Source: Yamagishiella unicocca | Taxonomy: Eukaryota; Chlorophyta; Chlorophyceae; Chlamydomonadales; Volvocaceae | Length of the DNA: 64,000 nt | NCBI GenBank assembly: GCA_003116995.1 | Contig: BDSL01000039.1 | Span: 1 to 64,000 of the forward strand | Direction: 5' to 3' | Part shown: positions 33,101 to 47,000 of the stretch, piece after piece | Layout: every line of letters begins with the position of its first letter | Numbering within the stretch: the stretch's first letter is position 1 | Translations under genes and position numbers: made by a program | Notes under the pieces: generated by a model | Databases searched by the model: none | Seen by the model: only the letters and a program-made list of their open reading frames with translations | Told to the model about the DNA's origin: nothing

Positions 33101-36100
33101 GCGATCCCCAGAGGCGAATTTCGGTGGGGACGTTCCTTTCACCTAGTTTTTGCTACCGTTAAGCTGCGTGCCCAAGAGCGAGGCCGATCGAAGGTTGCCG
33201 GAGAAGCCGATGCTAGCCGATTGGCCCGGACGTCCTCGTGCGGCGATCCCCAGAGGCGAATTTCGGTTGGGACGTTCCTTTCACCTAGTTATTGCTACCG
33301 TTAAGCTGCGTGCCCAAGAGCGAGGCCGATTGAAGGTTGCCGGAGAAGCCGATGCTAGCCGATTGGCCCGGACGTCCTCGTGCGGCGATCCCCAGAGGCG
33401 AGTTTCGGTGGGGACGTTCCTTTCACCTAGTTATTGCTACCGTTAAGCTGCGTGCCCAAGAGCGAGGCCGATCAATGCTTGCCGGAGAAGCCGATGCTAG
33501 CCGATTGGCCCGGACGTCCTCGTGCGGCGATCCCCAGAGGCGAATTTCGGTGGGGACGTTCCTTTCACCTAGTTATTGCTACCGTTAAGCTGCGTGCCCA
33601 AGAGCGAGGCCGATCGAAGGTTGCCGGAGAAGCCGATGCTAGCCGATTGGCCCGGACGTCCTCGTGCGGCGATCCCCAGAGGCGAATTTCGGTTGGGACG
33701 TTCCTTTCACCTAGTTATTGCTACCGTTAAGCTGCGTGTTCAAGAGCGAGGCCGATCGAAGGTTGCCGGAGAAGCCGATGCTTGCCGATTGGCCCGGACG
33801 TCCTCGTGCGGCGATCCCCAGAGGCGAATTTCGGTGGGGACGTTCCTTTCACCTAGTTATTGCTACCGTTAAGCTGCGTGCCCAAGAGCGAGGCCGATCG
33901 AAGGTTGCCGGAGAAGCCGATGCTTGCCGATTGGCCCGGACGTCCTCGTGCGGCGATCCCCAGAGGCGAGTTTCGGTGGGGACGTTCCTTTCACCTAGTT
34001 ATTGCTACCGTTAAGCTGCGTGCCCAAGAGCGAGGCCGATCGAAGGTTGCCGGAGAAGCCGATGCTTGCCGATTGGCACGGACGTCCTCGTGCGGCGATC
34101 CCCAGAGGCGAATTTCGGTGGGGACGTTCCTTTCACCTAGTTTTTGCTACCGTTAAGCTGCGTGCCCAAGAGCGAGGCCGATCGAAGGTTGCCGGAGAAG
34201 CCGATGCTTGCCGATTGGCCCGGACGTCCTCGTGCGGCGATCCCCAGAGGCGAGTTTCGGTGGGGACGTTCCTTTCACCTAGTTATTGCTACCGTTAAGC
34301 TGCGTGCCCAAGAGCGAGGCCGATCGAAGGTTGCCGGAGAAGCCGATGCTTGCCGATTGGCCCGGACGTCCTCGTGCGGCGATCCCCAGAGGCGAATTTC
34401 GGTGGGGACGTTCCTTTCACCTAGTTTTTGCTACCGTTAAGCTGCGTGCCCAAGAGCGAGGCCGATCGAAGGTTGCCGGAGAAGCCGATGCTTGCCGATT
34501 GGCCCGGACGTCCTCGTGCGGCGATCCCCAGAGGCGAATTTCGGTTGGGACGTTCCTTTCACCTATTTATTGCTACCGTTAAGCTGCGTGCCCAAGAGCG
34601 AGGCCGATTGAAGGTTGCCGGAGAAGCCGATGCTAGCCGATTGGCCCGGACGTCCTCGTGCGGCGATCCCCAGAGGCGAGTTTCGGTGGGGACGTTCCTT
34701 TCACCTATTTATTGCTACCGTTAAGCTGCGTGCCCAAGAGAGAGGCCGATCAATGCTTGCCGGAGAAGCCGATGCTAGCCGATTGGCCCGGACGTCCTCG
34801 TGCGGCGATCCCCAGAGGCGAATTTCGGTGGGGACGTTCCTTTCACCTAGTTATTGCTACCGTTAAGCTGCGTGCCCAAGAGCGAGGCCGATCGAAGGTT
34901 GCCGGAGAAGCCGATGCTAGCCGATTGGCCCGGACGTCCTCGTGCGGCGATCCCCAGAGGCGAATTTCGGTGGGGACGTTCCTTTTACCTAGTTATTGCT
35001 ACCGTTAAGCTGCGTGCCCAAGAGCGAGGCCGATCGAAGGTTGCCGGAGAAGCCGATGCTTGCCGATTGGCACGGACGTCCTCGTGCGGCGATCCCCAGA
35101 GGCGAGTTTCGGTGGGGACGTTCCTTTCACCTAGTTATTGCTACCGTTAAGCTGCGTGCCCAAGAGCGAGGCCGATCAATGCTTGCCGGAGAAGCCGATG
35201 CTAGCCGATTGGCCCGGACGTCCTCGTGCGGCGATCCCCAGAGGCGAGTTTCGGTGGGGACGTTCCTTTCACCTATTTATTGCTACCGTTAAGCTGCGTG
35301 CCCAAGAGCGAGGCCGATCGAAGGTTGCCGGAGAAGCCGATGCTAGCCGATTGGCCCGGACGTCCTCGTGCGGCGATCCCCAGAGGCGAGTTTCGGTGGG
35401 GACGTTCCTTTCACCTAGTTATTGCTACCGTTAAGCTGCGTGCCCAAGAGAGAGGCCGATCGAAGGTTGCCGGAGAAGCCGATGCTAGCCGATTGGCCCG
35501 GACGTCCTCGTGCGGCGATCCCCAGAGGCGAATTTCGGTGGGGACGTTCCTTTCACCTATTTATTGCTACCGTTAAGCTGCGTGCCCAAGAGCGAGGCCG
35601 ATCGAAGGTTGCCGGAGAAGCCGATGCTTGCCGATTGGCCCGGACGTCCTCGTGCGGCGATCCCCAGAGGCGAATTTCGGTTGGGACGTTCCTTTCACCT
35701 AGTTATTGCTACCGTTAAGCTGCGTGCCCAAGAGCGAGGCCGATCGAAGGTTGCCGGAGAAGCCGATGCTAGCCGATTGGCCCGGACGTCCTCGTGCGGC
35801 GATCCCCAGAGGCGAGTTTCGGTGGGGACGTTCCTTTCACCTAGTTATTGCTACCGTTAAGCTGCGTGCCCAAGAGCGAGGCCGATCGAAGGTTGCCGGA
35901 GAAGCCGATGCTTGCCGATTGGCCCGGACGTCCTCGTGCGGCGATCCCCAGAGGCGAGTTTCGGTGGGGACGTTCCTTTCACCTATTTATTGCTACCGTT
36001 AAGCTGCGTGCCCAAGAGCGAGGCCGATCAATGCTTGCCGGAGAAGCCGATGCTTGCCGATTGGCACGGACGTCCTCGTGCGGCGATCCCCAGAGGCGAA

Positions 36101-36180
36101 TTTCGGTGGGGACGTTCCTTTCACCTAGTTATTGCTACCGTTAAGCTGCGTGCCCAAGAGCGAGGCCGATCGAAGGTTGC
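30147..36180. repeat. 142-bp tandem repeat, about 42 copies
   Basis: Units step by exactly 142 bp except where gccgatggccc lacks one base (near 30522 and 30947). Variable positions include ctagttatt/ctatttatt/ctagttttt, cgaagg/caatgc, gctagccga/gcttgccga and gcgaattt/gcgagttt. Larger blocks are duplicated: the rare variant gtgttcaag occurs near 32317 and 33737, 1,420 bp (10 units) apart, each preceded by cggttggg. Because 142 is not a multiple of three, the frames rotate and stop every two to three units, giving many 98-codon frames that are not genes. The array ends within a unit at 36180. Confidence 0.97.
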
Positions 36181-37159
36181 CTACCTCTCCTGGACCCAAC
36201 CCTGCCCATATAGGCACCACCAAACGCAAGGGTTCTTTGAAAGTTGAACCACAGCCAGCACCTGCAGGTGGGCGTTACCAGCCACCACTCAGCTCTGTCG
36301 CTCCGTAACTATGGTACGCGCGCGCGCGGGGGCACAGGCTGTGGGGGCCTTATTACGTGCGTACATGAAGTAGTCATGCATGGCCGATCCTAACGCAATA
36401 AAAGGGCGCCGACGTCCGCGTACGTCTCCATCCAGCAGGCGCTTCCCCAGCTTTCCAACGATACAACGCCCAGTTACGTAGCTCACCAGCAGTGTATGTG
36501 ACAGCACCTACCGGTGACACTGCCTGCTGCTGCTCGCTCGCGCTTGAACGAACAGAGAGAGGCTCAGCAGCCACCAGTACGTAATATGTGACCATCAGGC
36601 ATATGTATGTTGGATCCTGCGCGTCTCAGAAGACGTTGTCTGCTGAGAGTTGCTTGCCAAATGATTGGCTGGCAGCACGCAGGTGCAGCATGATTGCGCG
36701 CGGTCGTCCTGATGAGCCCTACCCGACGTTCTGATGTAGTTCGAGGCGTCGGGCAGCAGCAAGGTGAGACTTCGTAGCGTCAACGTTGTGCGTGTCCTGT
36801 GCGTCTAGCATATGCGTCAGATGCTGAGACACAGCAGGGCCTAAGAAGCCGCCCGCCGCTGGGCTAACATCCGCCCCGAGCGAGAGCGTTTACGGTATGT
36901 ACTGGTGATGATCGGCCCAGATCTGCCCAAATACGTAAGGGGTGGCATCGCCCACTTTCTACCTACCACTGGTTCAGCACAATTGAAGGCAGGCTGGGGC
37001 GCGTGGTGGATAACGGACGGACCCTACCTTGGCATCCAACGAGTGCCATGCATGTATGCCTGCTGACATACAGCAGTATAACTACCGTAACAGCAGCGCC
37101 TAGTTCTTGGCTATGGATTGGCATTTCGGGTCAATTTCCATGTGTTTCGGGTGCTGGTT
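36181..37159. other. spacer between arrays, no gene seen
   Basis: A mostly unique sequence with a CG dinucleotide run near 36317-36328. No supported exon or RNA gene. Confidence 0.55.
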
Positions 37160-37930
37160 TAGGGATACACGGTTTAGACGTCTGCAAATTTGGACCCTAA
37201 ACCGCGCGGTTACGGGCCCTAAACGGTAAACCCATTCCTGGCGATTCATATCCTTACTTTGCGTGTGACGACCTGACTCCCGACTTAGGGATACACGGTT
37301 TAGACGTCCGCAAATTTGGACACTAAACCGCGCGGTTACATTCGGGCCCTAAACGGTTAACCCATTCCTGGCGATTCATACCCTTACTTTGCGTGTGACG
37401 ACCTGACTCCCGACTTAGGGATACACGGTTTAGACGTCTGCAAATTTGGACACTAAACCGCGCGGTTACAAACGGCGGGCCCTAAACGGTTAACCCATTC
37501 CTGGCGATTCATACCCTTACTTTGCAGGTGACGACCTGACTCCCGACTTAGGGATACACGGTTTAGACGTCTGCAAATTTGGACACTAAACCGCGCGGTT
37601 ACAAACGGCGGGCCCTAAATGGTTAACCCATTCCTGGCGATTCATATCCTTACTTTGCGTGTGACGACCTGCGTGACTCCCGACTTAGGGATACACGGTT
37701 TAGACGTCTGCAAATTTGGACACTAAACCGCGCGGTTACAAACGGCGGGCCCCCCTAAATGGTTAACCCATTCCTGGCGATTCATATCCTTACTTTGCGT
37801 GTGACGACCTGACTCCCGACTTAGGGATACACGGTTTAGACGTCTGCAAATTTGGACACTAAACCGCGCGGTTACATACGGGCCCTAAACGGTTAACCCA
37901 TTCCTGGCGATTGTGACGACCTGACTCCCG
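37160..37930. repeat. about 132-bp tandem repeat, 6 copies
   Basis: Units start at agggatacacggtttagacg (37161, 37287, 37417, 37550, 37687, 37822) with length varying from 126 to 137 bp through small indels around aaacggcgggccc. Each unit holds the palindrome aaccgcgcggtt and an inverted pair gtttag/ctaaac. Confidence 0.95.
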
Positions 37931-38059
37931 ACCACCCGCACACCGATCGAAACCGAATGCACAAACGTATTGGAAACCATAGCATTATCCATGCACAATG
38001 AGGTTTTCATGGCTGGATGTGTGTGAGTAATATAGGGTGAACTCGGCTGAGAACCATGC

Positions 38060-41000
38060 GCGACCGTTGCGGTCGGCGTGCCTCCTTACTGCCTTCAGAT
38101 TGCCTTCAAATTTTATAACCCAGTTCATGCCCAGAGGATGAGTCATCTTTCCATGGTCCATCCTCGAGGCAGGCCTCGCTTCGAAGTTGTGCGCGCGCTG
38201 AAGGCTTTACAAGGAACGTTGTACAGCTTTGAATGGGCAGGGATTCGGTCTTGTATCAAAATACGCTTCGGGCCACGCGGGGAGAACCTGCGATGGCACA
38301 CAGCACTTTTTTGTGCCAAATACAACGTTCCAAACCCCTTCCCTTCCCTCGTTCCCACCATGGTGGGGCAAGGTATCTGCTGCACTGCTGGCCATCAGCC
38401 AGCACTTCAGCCAGCCAGCGCAGCCAACCCTACCTACAGCGTCAGACACCCGTCAGCCAGTCGCACAGCACAGCCTTACTTCAGCAGCCAGCTTTCTCGC
38501 AGCAGCAGTAGTCCAGCCATCGGTGCAGCGGGTGCCTTGCCCCATCCACCCTTACTTCGTCCCGCCGGCGTTCCCTGAGTGCGTGCCATGCGTCGCTGCC
38601 GCACACACAACGGTTTTACCGGACAAGTACGAATGTTCTAACCCCTGCCTTCCCTTCCCCCCTGCCTGTGACTCGTGTCAGGAACCCTGGACAAGATTCA
38701 AGGCCTGCAGTCTACGAGGTAGGGCGCGCGCCGCCGCCTTCCCCGCCGTCCAAGCAGCAGGTGCCCAGGTCACCGTGTATGTCGCTGTGGGGTCATCGCT
38801 GCCTTGCGGGTACGAAGGTTCTAACCCCTTGCGTTCCCTCCCTTCCTGTGCGTGGCTGCCCATTTCAGGATCACTGGACGAGATTCAAGGCCTGCGGTCT
38901 ACGTTATAGGTAGGGCGCCGTCTTCCCCGTCCAAGCAGCAGGTGCGTGTCCAGGTCACCGTGTATGTCGCTGTGGGGTCATCGCTGCCTTGCACGCACGC
39001 AACGCATTTCGTTCCGGGCCGCGTACGATGGTTCTAACCCCTTCCCTTAGCTTCCCTCCCTCCCTGTGCGTGGCCGCCCATTTCAGGATCCCTGGACGAG
39101 ATTCAAGGCCTGCGGTCTACGTTATAGGTAGGGCGCCGTCTTCCGCGTCCAAGCAGCAGGTGCGTGTCCAGGTCACCGTGTATGTCGCTGTGGGGTCATC
39201 GCTGCCTTGCACGCACGCAACGCATTTCGTTCCGGGCCGCGTACGATGGTTCTAACCCCTTCCCTTAGCTTCCCTCCCTCCCTGTGCGTGGCCGCCCATT
39301 TCAGGATCCCTGGACGAGATTCAAGGCCTGCGGTCTACGTTATAGGTAGGGCGCCGTCTTCCGCGTCCAAGCAGCAGGTGCGTGTCCAGGTCACCGTTTA
39401 TGTCGCTGTGTGGTCATCGCAGCCTTGCACGCACGCAACACATTTCGTTCCGGGCCGAGTATGTACGAAGGTTCTAATTAGGGGTTATAACCCCTACCCG
39501 TCCCTTCCGCCCCGTGCCCCATGTCAGGAGCCCTGCAGGACGAGATTCAAGGCCTGCGGTGTATGTTCGAGGGCGCGCGCCCCCGCATCATCTCACAGTC
39601 TTTCCAAGGCAGGTAGTGTGTCTGCTCAGGGATGGGCGGGCTTTAGGGGCTACGTACGTACGGCATGTCTTGGGGTAGGAAGTGTCATGCGCGCGCCGGG
39701 CCGCCGGTATTCGTTTGGGTTGATTGGATAGGATGGATGGATAGATGAGTGTCGCCACGCACGCACGACGGAGGAGCGCCTTCTCTTCGCTTCCCTCCAT
39801 GGTGGGGAAAGGTATCTGCTGCACTGCTGCTCATCAGCCAGCACTTCAGCCAGCCAGCGCAGCAGTCAACCCTTCAGCATCAGCCACCCGTCAGCCAGCC
39901 GCACAGCCTTCAGCAGCCAGCAGCCAGCAGCCAGCAGCCAGCAGCTTTCTCGCAGCAGTAGTAGTCCAGCAATCGGTCCGGCAAGTGCCTTGCCCCACCC
40001 TTACGTCCCGCCGGCGTTCCCTTACTGCGTGCCATGCGTCGCTGCCGCACACACAACGGTTTTTCGGGACAAGTACGAAGGTTCTAACCCCTGCCTTCCC
40101 TTCCTTTCCCCCCTGCCTGTGGATGGCCCGTGTCAGGAACCTTGGACAAGGTTCAAGGCCTGCAGTCTACGTTCGAGGTAGGGCGCGCGCCGTCGCCTTC
40201 CCCGCCGTCCAAGCAGCAGGTGCCCAGGTCACCGTGTATGTCGCTAGCTGTGTGGTCATCGCTGCCTTGCGGGTACGAAGGTTCTAACCCCTTCCGTTCC
40301 CTCCCTCCCTGTGCGTGGCCGTGTAAGCATGAAAAGGCGTAACCTTTTCATGCTTACAGGCCGCCCATTTCAGGATCCCTGGACGAGATTCAAGGCCTGC
40401 GGTCTACGTTATAGGTAGGGCGCCGTCTTCCCCGTCCAAGCAGCAGGTGCGTGTCCAGGTCACCGTTAATGTCGCTGTGGGGTCATCGCTGCCTTGCACG
40501 CACGCAACGGATTTCGTTCCGGGCCGCGTACGATGGTTCTAACCCCTTCCCTTAGTGTCCCTCCCTCCCTGTGCGTGGCCGCCCATTTCAGGATCCCTGG
40601 ACGAGATTCAAGGCCTCGTCTACGTTATAGCGCTTGGCAGCGTCTCCGGACCGGTTCCGGCCGCGTCGAGTACCCTCCTGCTTCCCTCCCCTGTGCGTGG
40701 CCGCCCATTTCAGGATCCCTGGACGAGATTCAAGGCCTGCGGTCTACGTTATAGGTAGGGCGCCGTCTTCCCCGTCCAAGCAGCAGGTGCGTGTCCAGGT
40801 CACCGCGTATGTCGCTGTGTGGTCATCGCAGCCTTGCCGGGGTACTTTAGCCTCCCTGTCCCGCACAGGATCCTGACAATCACCTGCTCCGTTATAGGCG
40901 CTTCCCTCCGCAGGTCCCATCCCGTGTGCGTGGGCCGCACCATTGGTACGAGGACCCTCCTAGCCTCCTCCTGTGCGTGGCGCCATTCAGATCCTGGAGA

Positions 41001-44000
41001 TTCAAGGCCTGCGGTCTACGTTATAGGTAGGGCGCCGTCTTCCCCGTCCAAGCAGCAGGTGCGTGTCCAGGTCACCGTTTATGTCGCTGTGGGGTCATCG
41101 CTGCCTTGCACGCACGCAACGCATTTCGTTCCGGGCCGCGTACGATGGTTCTAACCCCTTCCCTTAGCTTCCCTCCCTCCCTGTGCGTGGCCGGCCATTT
41201 CAGGATCACTGGACGAGATTCAAGGCCTGCGGTCTACGTTATAGGTAGGGCGCCGTCTTCCCCGTCCAAGCAGCAGGTGCGTGTCCAGGTCACCGCGTAT
41301 GTCGCTGTGTGGTCATCGCAGCCTTGCGGGTACGAAGGATGTAACCCCTTCCCTTAGCTTCCCTCCCTCCCTGTGCGTGGCCGCCCATTTCAGGATCCCT
41401 GGACGAGATTCAAGGCCTGCGGTCTACGTTATAGGTAGGGCGCCGTCTTCCCCGTCCAAGCAGCAGGTGCGTGTCCAGGTCACCGTGTATGTCGCTGTGG
41501 GGTCATCGCTGCCTTGCACGCACGCAACGCATTTCGTTCCGGGCCGCGTACGATGGTTCTAACCCCTTCCCTTAGTGTCCCTCCCTCCCTGTGCGTGGCC
41601 GCCCATTTCAGGATCACTGGACGAGATTCAAGGCCTGCGGTCTACGTTATAGGTAGGGCGCCGTCTTCCCCGTCCAAGCAGCAGGTGCGTGTCCAGGTCA
41701 CCGTGTATGTCGCTGTGGGGCCATCGCTGCCTTGCACGCACGCAACGCATTTCGTTCCGGGCCGCGTACGATGGTTCTAACCCCTTCCCTTAGTGTCCCT
41801 CCCTCCCTGTGCGTGGCCGCCCATTTCAGGATCCCTGGACGAGATTCAAGGCCTGCGGTCTACGTTATAGGTAGGGCGCCGTCTTCCCCGTCCAAGCAGC
41901 AGGTGCGTGTCCAGGTCACCGTGTATGTCGCTGTGGGGTCATCGCTGCCTTGCACGCACGCAACGCATTTCGTTCCGGGCCGCGTACGATGGTTCAAACC
42001 CCTTCCCTTAGCTGTCCCTCCCTCCCTGTGCGTGGCCGCCCATTTCAGGATCCCTGGACGAGATTCAAGGCCTGCGGTCTACGTTATAGGTAGGGCGCCG
42101 TCTTCCCCGTCCAAGCAGCAGGTGCGTGCCCAGGTCACCGTGTATGTCGCTGTGGGGTCATCGCTGCCTTGCACGCACGCAACGCATTTCGTTCCGGGCC
42201 GCGTACGATGGTTCTCACCCCTTCCCTTAGTGTCCCTCCCTCCCTGTGCGTGGCCGCCCATTTCAGGATCCCTGGACGAGATTCAAGGCCTGCGGTCTAC
42301 GTTATAGGTAGGGCGCCGTCTTCCCCGTCCAAGCAGCAGGTGCGTGTCCAGGTCACCGTGTATGTCGCTGTGTGGTCATCGCAGCCTTGCGGGTACGAAG
42401 GTTCTAACCCCTTCCCTTAGCTTCCCTTCCTCCCTGTGCGTGGCCGCCCATTTCAGGATCCCTGGACGAGATTCAAGGCCTGCGGTCTACGTTATAGGTA
42501 GGGCGCCGTCTTCCCCGTCCAAGCAGCAGGTGCGTGTCCAGGTCACCGTGTATGTCGCTGTGGGGTCATCGCTGCCTTGCACGCACGCAACGCATTTCGT
42601 TCCGGGCCGCGTACGATGGTTCAAACCCCTTCCCTTAGCTTCGTTCCCTCCCTCCCTGTGCGTGGCCGCCCATTTCAGGATCCCTGGACGAGATTCAAGG
42701 CCTGCGGTCTACGTTATAGGTAGGGCGCCGTCTTCCCCGTCCAAGCAGCAGGTGCGTGCCCAGGTCACCGTGTATGTCGCTGTGGGGTCATCGCTGCCTT
42801 GCACGCACGCAACGCATTTCGTTCCGGGCCGCGTACGAAGGTTCAAACCCCTTCCCTTAGTGTCCCTCCCTCCCTGTGCGTGGCCGCCCATTTCAGGATC
42901 CCTGGACGAGATTCAAGGCCTGCGGTCTACGTTATAGGTAGGGCGCCGTCTTCCCCGTCCAAGCAGCAGGTGCGTGTCCAGGTCACCGTGTATGTCGCTG
43001 TGTGGTCATCGCAGCCTTGCGGGTACGAAGGTTCTAACCCCTTCCCTTAGCTTCCCTTCCTCCCTGTGCGTGGCCGCCCATTTCAGGATCCCTGGACGAG
43101 ATTCAAGGCCTGCGGTCTACGTTATAGGTAGGGCGCCGTCTTCCCCGTCCAAGCAGCAGGTGCGTGTCCAGGTCACCGTGTATGTCGCTGTGGGGTCATC
43201 GCTGCCTTGCACGCACGCAACGCATTTCGTTCCGGGCCGCGTACGAAGGTTCAAACCCCTTCCCTTAGCTTCCCTCCCTCCCTGTGCGTGGCCGCCCATT
43301 TCAGGATCCCTGGACGAGGTTCAAGGCCTGCGGTCTACGTTATAGGTAGGGCGCCGTCTTCCCCGTCCAAGCAGCAGGTGCGTGTCCAGGTCACCGTGTA
43401 TGTCGCTGTGTGGTCATCGCAGCCTTGCGGGTACGAAGGTTCTAACCCCTTCCCTTAGCTTCCCTTCCTCCCTGTGCGTGGCCGCCCATTTCAGGATCCC
43501 TGGACGAGATTCAAGGCCTGCGGTCTACGTTATAGGTAGGGCGCCGTCTTCCCCGTCCAAGCAGCAGGTGCGTGTCCAGGTCACCGTGTATGTCGCTGTG
43601 GGGTCATCGCTGCCTTGCACGCACGCAACGCATTTCGTTCCGGGCCGCGTACGATGGTTCTAACCCCTTCCCTTAGTGTCCCTTCCTCCCTGTGCGTGGC
43701 CGCCCATTTCAGGATCCCTGGACGAGATTCAAGGCCTGCGGTCTACGTTATAGGTAGGGCGCCGTCTTCCCCGTCCAAGCAGCAGGTGCGTGCCCAGGTC
43801 ACCGTGTATGTCGCTATGGGGTCATCGCTGCCTTGCACGCACGCAACGCATTTCGTTCCGGGCCGCGTACGATGGTTCTAACCCCTTCCCTTAGTGTCCC
43901 TTCCTCCCTGTGCGTGGCCGCCCATTTCAGGATCCCTGGACGAGATTCAAGGCCTGCGGTCTACGTTATAGGTAGGGCGCCGTCTTCCCCGTCCAAGCAG

Positions 44001-47000
44001 CAGGTGCGTGTCCAGGTCACCGTGTATGTCGCTGTGTGGTCATCGCAGCCTTGCGGGTACGAAGGTTCAAACCCCTTCCCTTAGCTTCCCTCCCTCCCTG
44101 TGCGTGGCCGCCCATTTCAGGATCCCTGGACGAGGTTCAAGGCCTGCGGTCTACGTTATAGGTAGGGCGCCGTCTTCCCCGTCCAAGCAGCAGGTGCGTG
44201 TCCAGGTCACCGTTTATGTCGCTGTGTGGTCATCGCTGCCTTGCACGCACGCAACGCATTTCGTTCCGGGCACGTACGATGGTTCAAACCCCTTCCCTTA
44301 GCTTCGTTCCCTCCCTCCCTGTGCGTGGCCGCCCATTTCAGGATCCCTGGACGAGATTCAAGGCCCGCGGTCTACGCTATAGGTAGGGCGCCGTCTTCCC
44401 CGTCCAAGCAGCAGGTGCGTGTCCAGGTCACCGTTTATGTCGCTGTGGGGTCATCGCTGCCTTGACCGCACGCAACGCATTTCGTTCCGGGCACGTACGA
44501 TGGTTCAAACCCCTTCCCTTAGCTTCGTTCCCTCCCTCCCTGTGCGTGGCCGCCCATTTCAGGATCCCTGGACGAGATTCAAGGCCCGCGGTCTACGCTA
44601 TAGGTAGGGCGCCGTCTTCCCCGTCCAAGCAGCAGGTGCGTGCCCAGGTCACCGTGTATGTCGCTGTGGTGTCATCGCTGCCTTGCGGGTACGAAGGTTC
44701 TAACCCCTTCCCTTAGCTTCCCTCCCTCCCTGTGCGTGGCCGCCCATTTCAGGATCACTGGACGAGATTCAAGGCCTGCGGTCTACGTTTATAGGTAGGG
44801 CGCCGTCTTCCCCGTCCAAGCAACAGGTGCGTGTCCAGGTCACCGTGTATGTCGCTGTTTGGTCATCGCTGCCTTGCGGGTACGAAGGTTCTAACCCCTT
44901 CCCTTAGTGTCCCTCCCTCCCTGTGCGTGGCCACCCATTTCAGGATCCCTGGACGAGATTCAAGGCCTGCGGTCTACGTTATAGGTAGGGCGCCGCCTTC
45001 CCCGTCCAAGCAGCAGGTGCGTGCCCAGGTCACCGTGTATGTCGCTGTTTGGTCATCGCTGCCTTGCGGGTACGAAGGTTCTAACCCCTTCCCTTAGTGT
45101 CCCTCCCTCCCTGTGCGTGGCCGCCCATTTCAGGATCCCTGGACGAGATTCAAGGCCTGCGGTCTACGTTATAGGTAGGGCGCCGTCTTCCCCGTCCAAG
45201 CAGCAGGTGCGTGTCCAGGTCACCGTGTATGTCGCTGTGGGGTCATCGCTGCCTTGCACGCACGCAACGCATTTCGTTCCGGGCCGCGTACGATGGTTCT
45301 AACCCCTTCCCTTAGCTTCGTTCCCTCCCTCCCTGTGCGTGGCCGCCCATTTCAGGATCCCTGGGCGAGATTCAAGGCCTGCGGTCTACGTTATAGGTAG
45401 GGCGCCGTCTTCCCCGTCCAAGCAGCAGGTGCGTGTCCAGGTCACCGTTTATGTCGCTGTGGGGTCATCGCTGCCTTGCACGCACGCAACGCATTTCGTT
45501 CCGGGCCGCGTACGAAGGTTCTAACCCCTTTCCTTAGCTTCCCTCCCTCCCTGTGCGTGGCCGCCCATTTCAGGATCCTTGGACGAGATTCAAGGCCTGC
45601 GGTCTACGTTATCGGTAGGGCGCCGTCTTCCCCGTCCAAGCAGCAGGTGCGTGTCCAGGTCACCGTTTATGTCGCTGTGGGGTCATCGCTGCCTTGCGGG
45701 TACGAAGGTTCTAACCCCTTCCCTTAGCTTCCCTCCCTCCCTGTGCGTGGCCGCCCATTTCAGGATCACTGGACGAGATTCAAGGCCTGCGGTCTACGTT
45801 ATAGGTAGGGCGCCGTCTTCCCCGTCCAAGCAGCAGGCGCGTGTCCAGGTCACCGTGTATGTCGCTGTGTGGTCATCGCTGCCTTGCGGGTACGAAGGTT
45901 CTAACCCCTTCCCTTAGCTTCCCTCCCTCCCTGTGCGTGGCCGCCCATTTCAGGATCCCTGGACGAGATTCAAGGCCTGCGGTCTACGCTATAGGTAGGG
46001 CGCCGTCTTCCCCGTCCAAGCAGCAGGTGCGTGTCCAGGTCACCGTTTATGTCGCTGTGCGGTCATCGCTGCCTTGCACGCACGCAACGCATTTCGTTCC
46101 GGGCCGCGTACGATGGTTCAAACCCCTTCCCTTAGTGTCCCTCCCTGTGCGTGGCCGCCCATTTCAGGATCCCTGGACGAGATTCAAGGCCTGCGGTCTA
46201 CGTTATAGGTAGGGCGCCGTCTTCCCCGTCCAAGCAGCAGGTGCGTGTCCAGGTCACCGTGTATGTCGCTGTGGGGTCATCGCTGCCTTGCACGCACGCA
46301 ACGCATTTCGTTCCGGGCCGAGTATGTACGAAGGTTCTAATTAGGGGTTATAACCCCTACCCGTCCCTTCCGCCCCGTGCCCCATGTCAGGAGCCCTGCT
46401 GGACGAGATTCAAGGCCTGCGGTGTATGTTCGAGGGCGCGCGCCCCCGCATCATCTCACAGTCTTTCCAAGGCAGGTAGTGTGTCTGCTCAGGGATGGGC
46501 GGGCTTTAGGGGCTACGTACGTACGGCATGTCTTGGGGTAGGTAGTGTCATGCGCGCGCCGGGCCGCCGGTATTCGTGTGGGTTGATTGGATAGGATGGA
46601 TGGATAGATGAGTGTCGCCACGCACGCACGACGGAGGAGCGCCTTCTCTTCGCTTCCCTCCCTCCATGGTGGGGAAAGGTATCTGCTGCACTGCTGCTCA
46701 TCAGCCAGCACTTCAGCCAGCCAGCGCAGCAGTCAACCCTTCAGCATCAGCCGCCCGTCAGCCAGCCGCACAGCCTTCAGCAGCCAGCAGCCAGCAGCCA
46801 GCAGCTTTCTCGCAGCAGTAGTAGTCCAGCCATCGGTGCGGCAGGTACCTTGCCCCACCCTTGCCGGCGTTCCCTGAGTGCGTGCCATGCGTCGCTGCCG
46901 CACAAACAACGGGTTTTTCGGGACAAGTACGATGGTTCTAACCCCTTTCTTCCCTTCCTTTCCCCCCTGCCTGTGGATGGCCCGTGTCAGGAACCCTGGA

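Noticed and set aside
30170..36247. Dozens of 98- to 171-codon plus-strand frames
   Set aside because: They are phases of the 142-bp tandem repeat, shifting frame each unit.
37160..37930. Telomere-like ccctaaac / gtttaggg motifs
   Set aside because: Only single isolated heptamers per unit, not tandem telomere repeats.
38989..46594. Many 60- to 197-codon frames with the same repeated peptides
   Set aside because: They are reading frames through the 218/190-bp array; all three frames give similar lengths.
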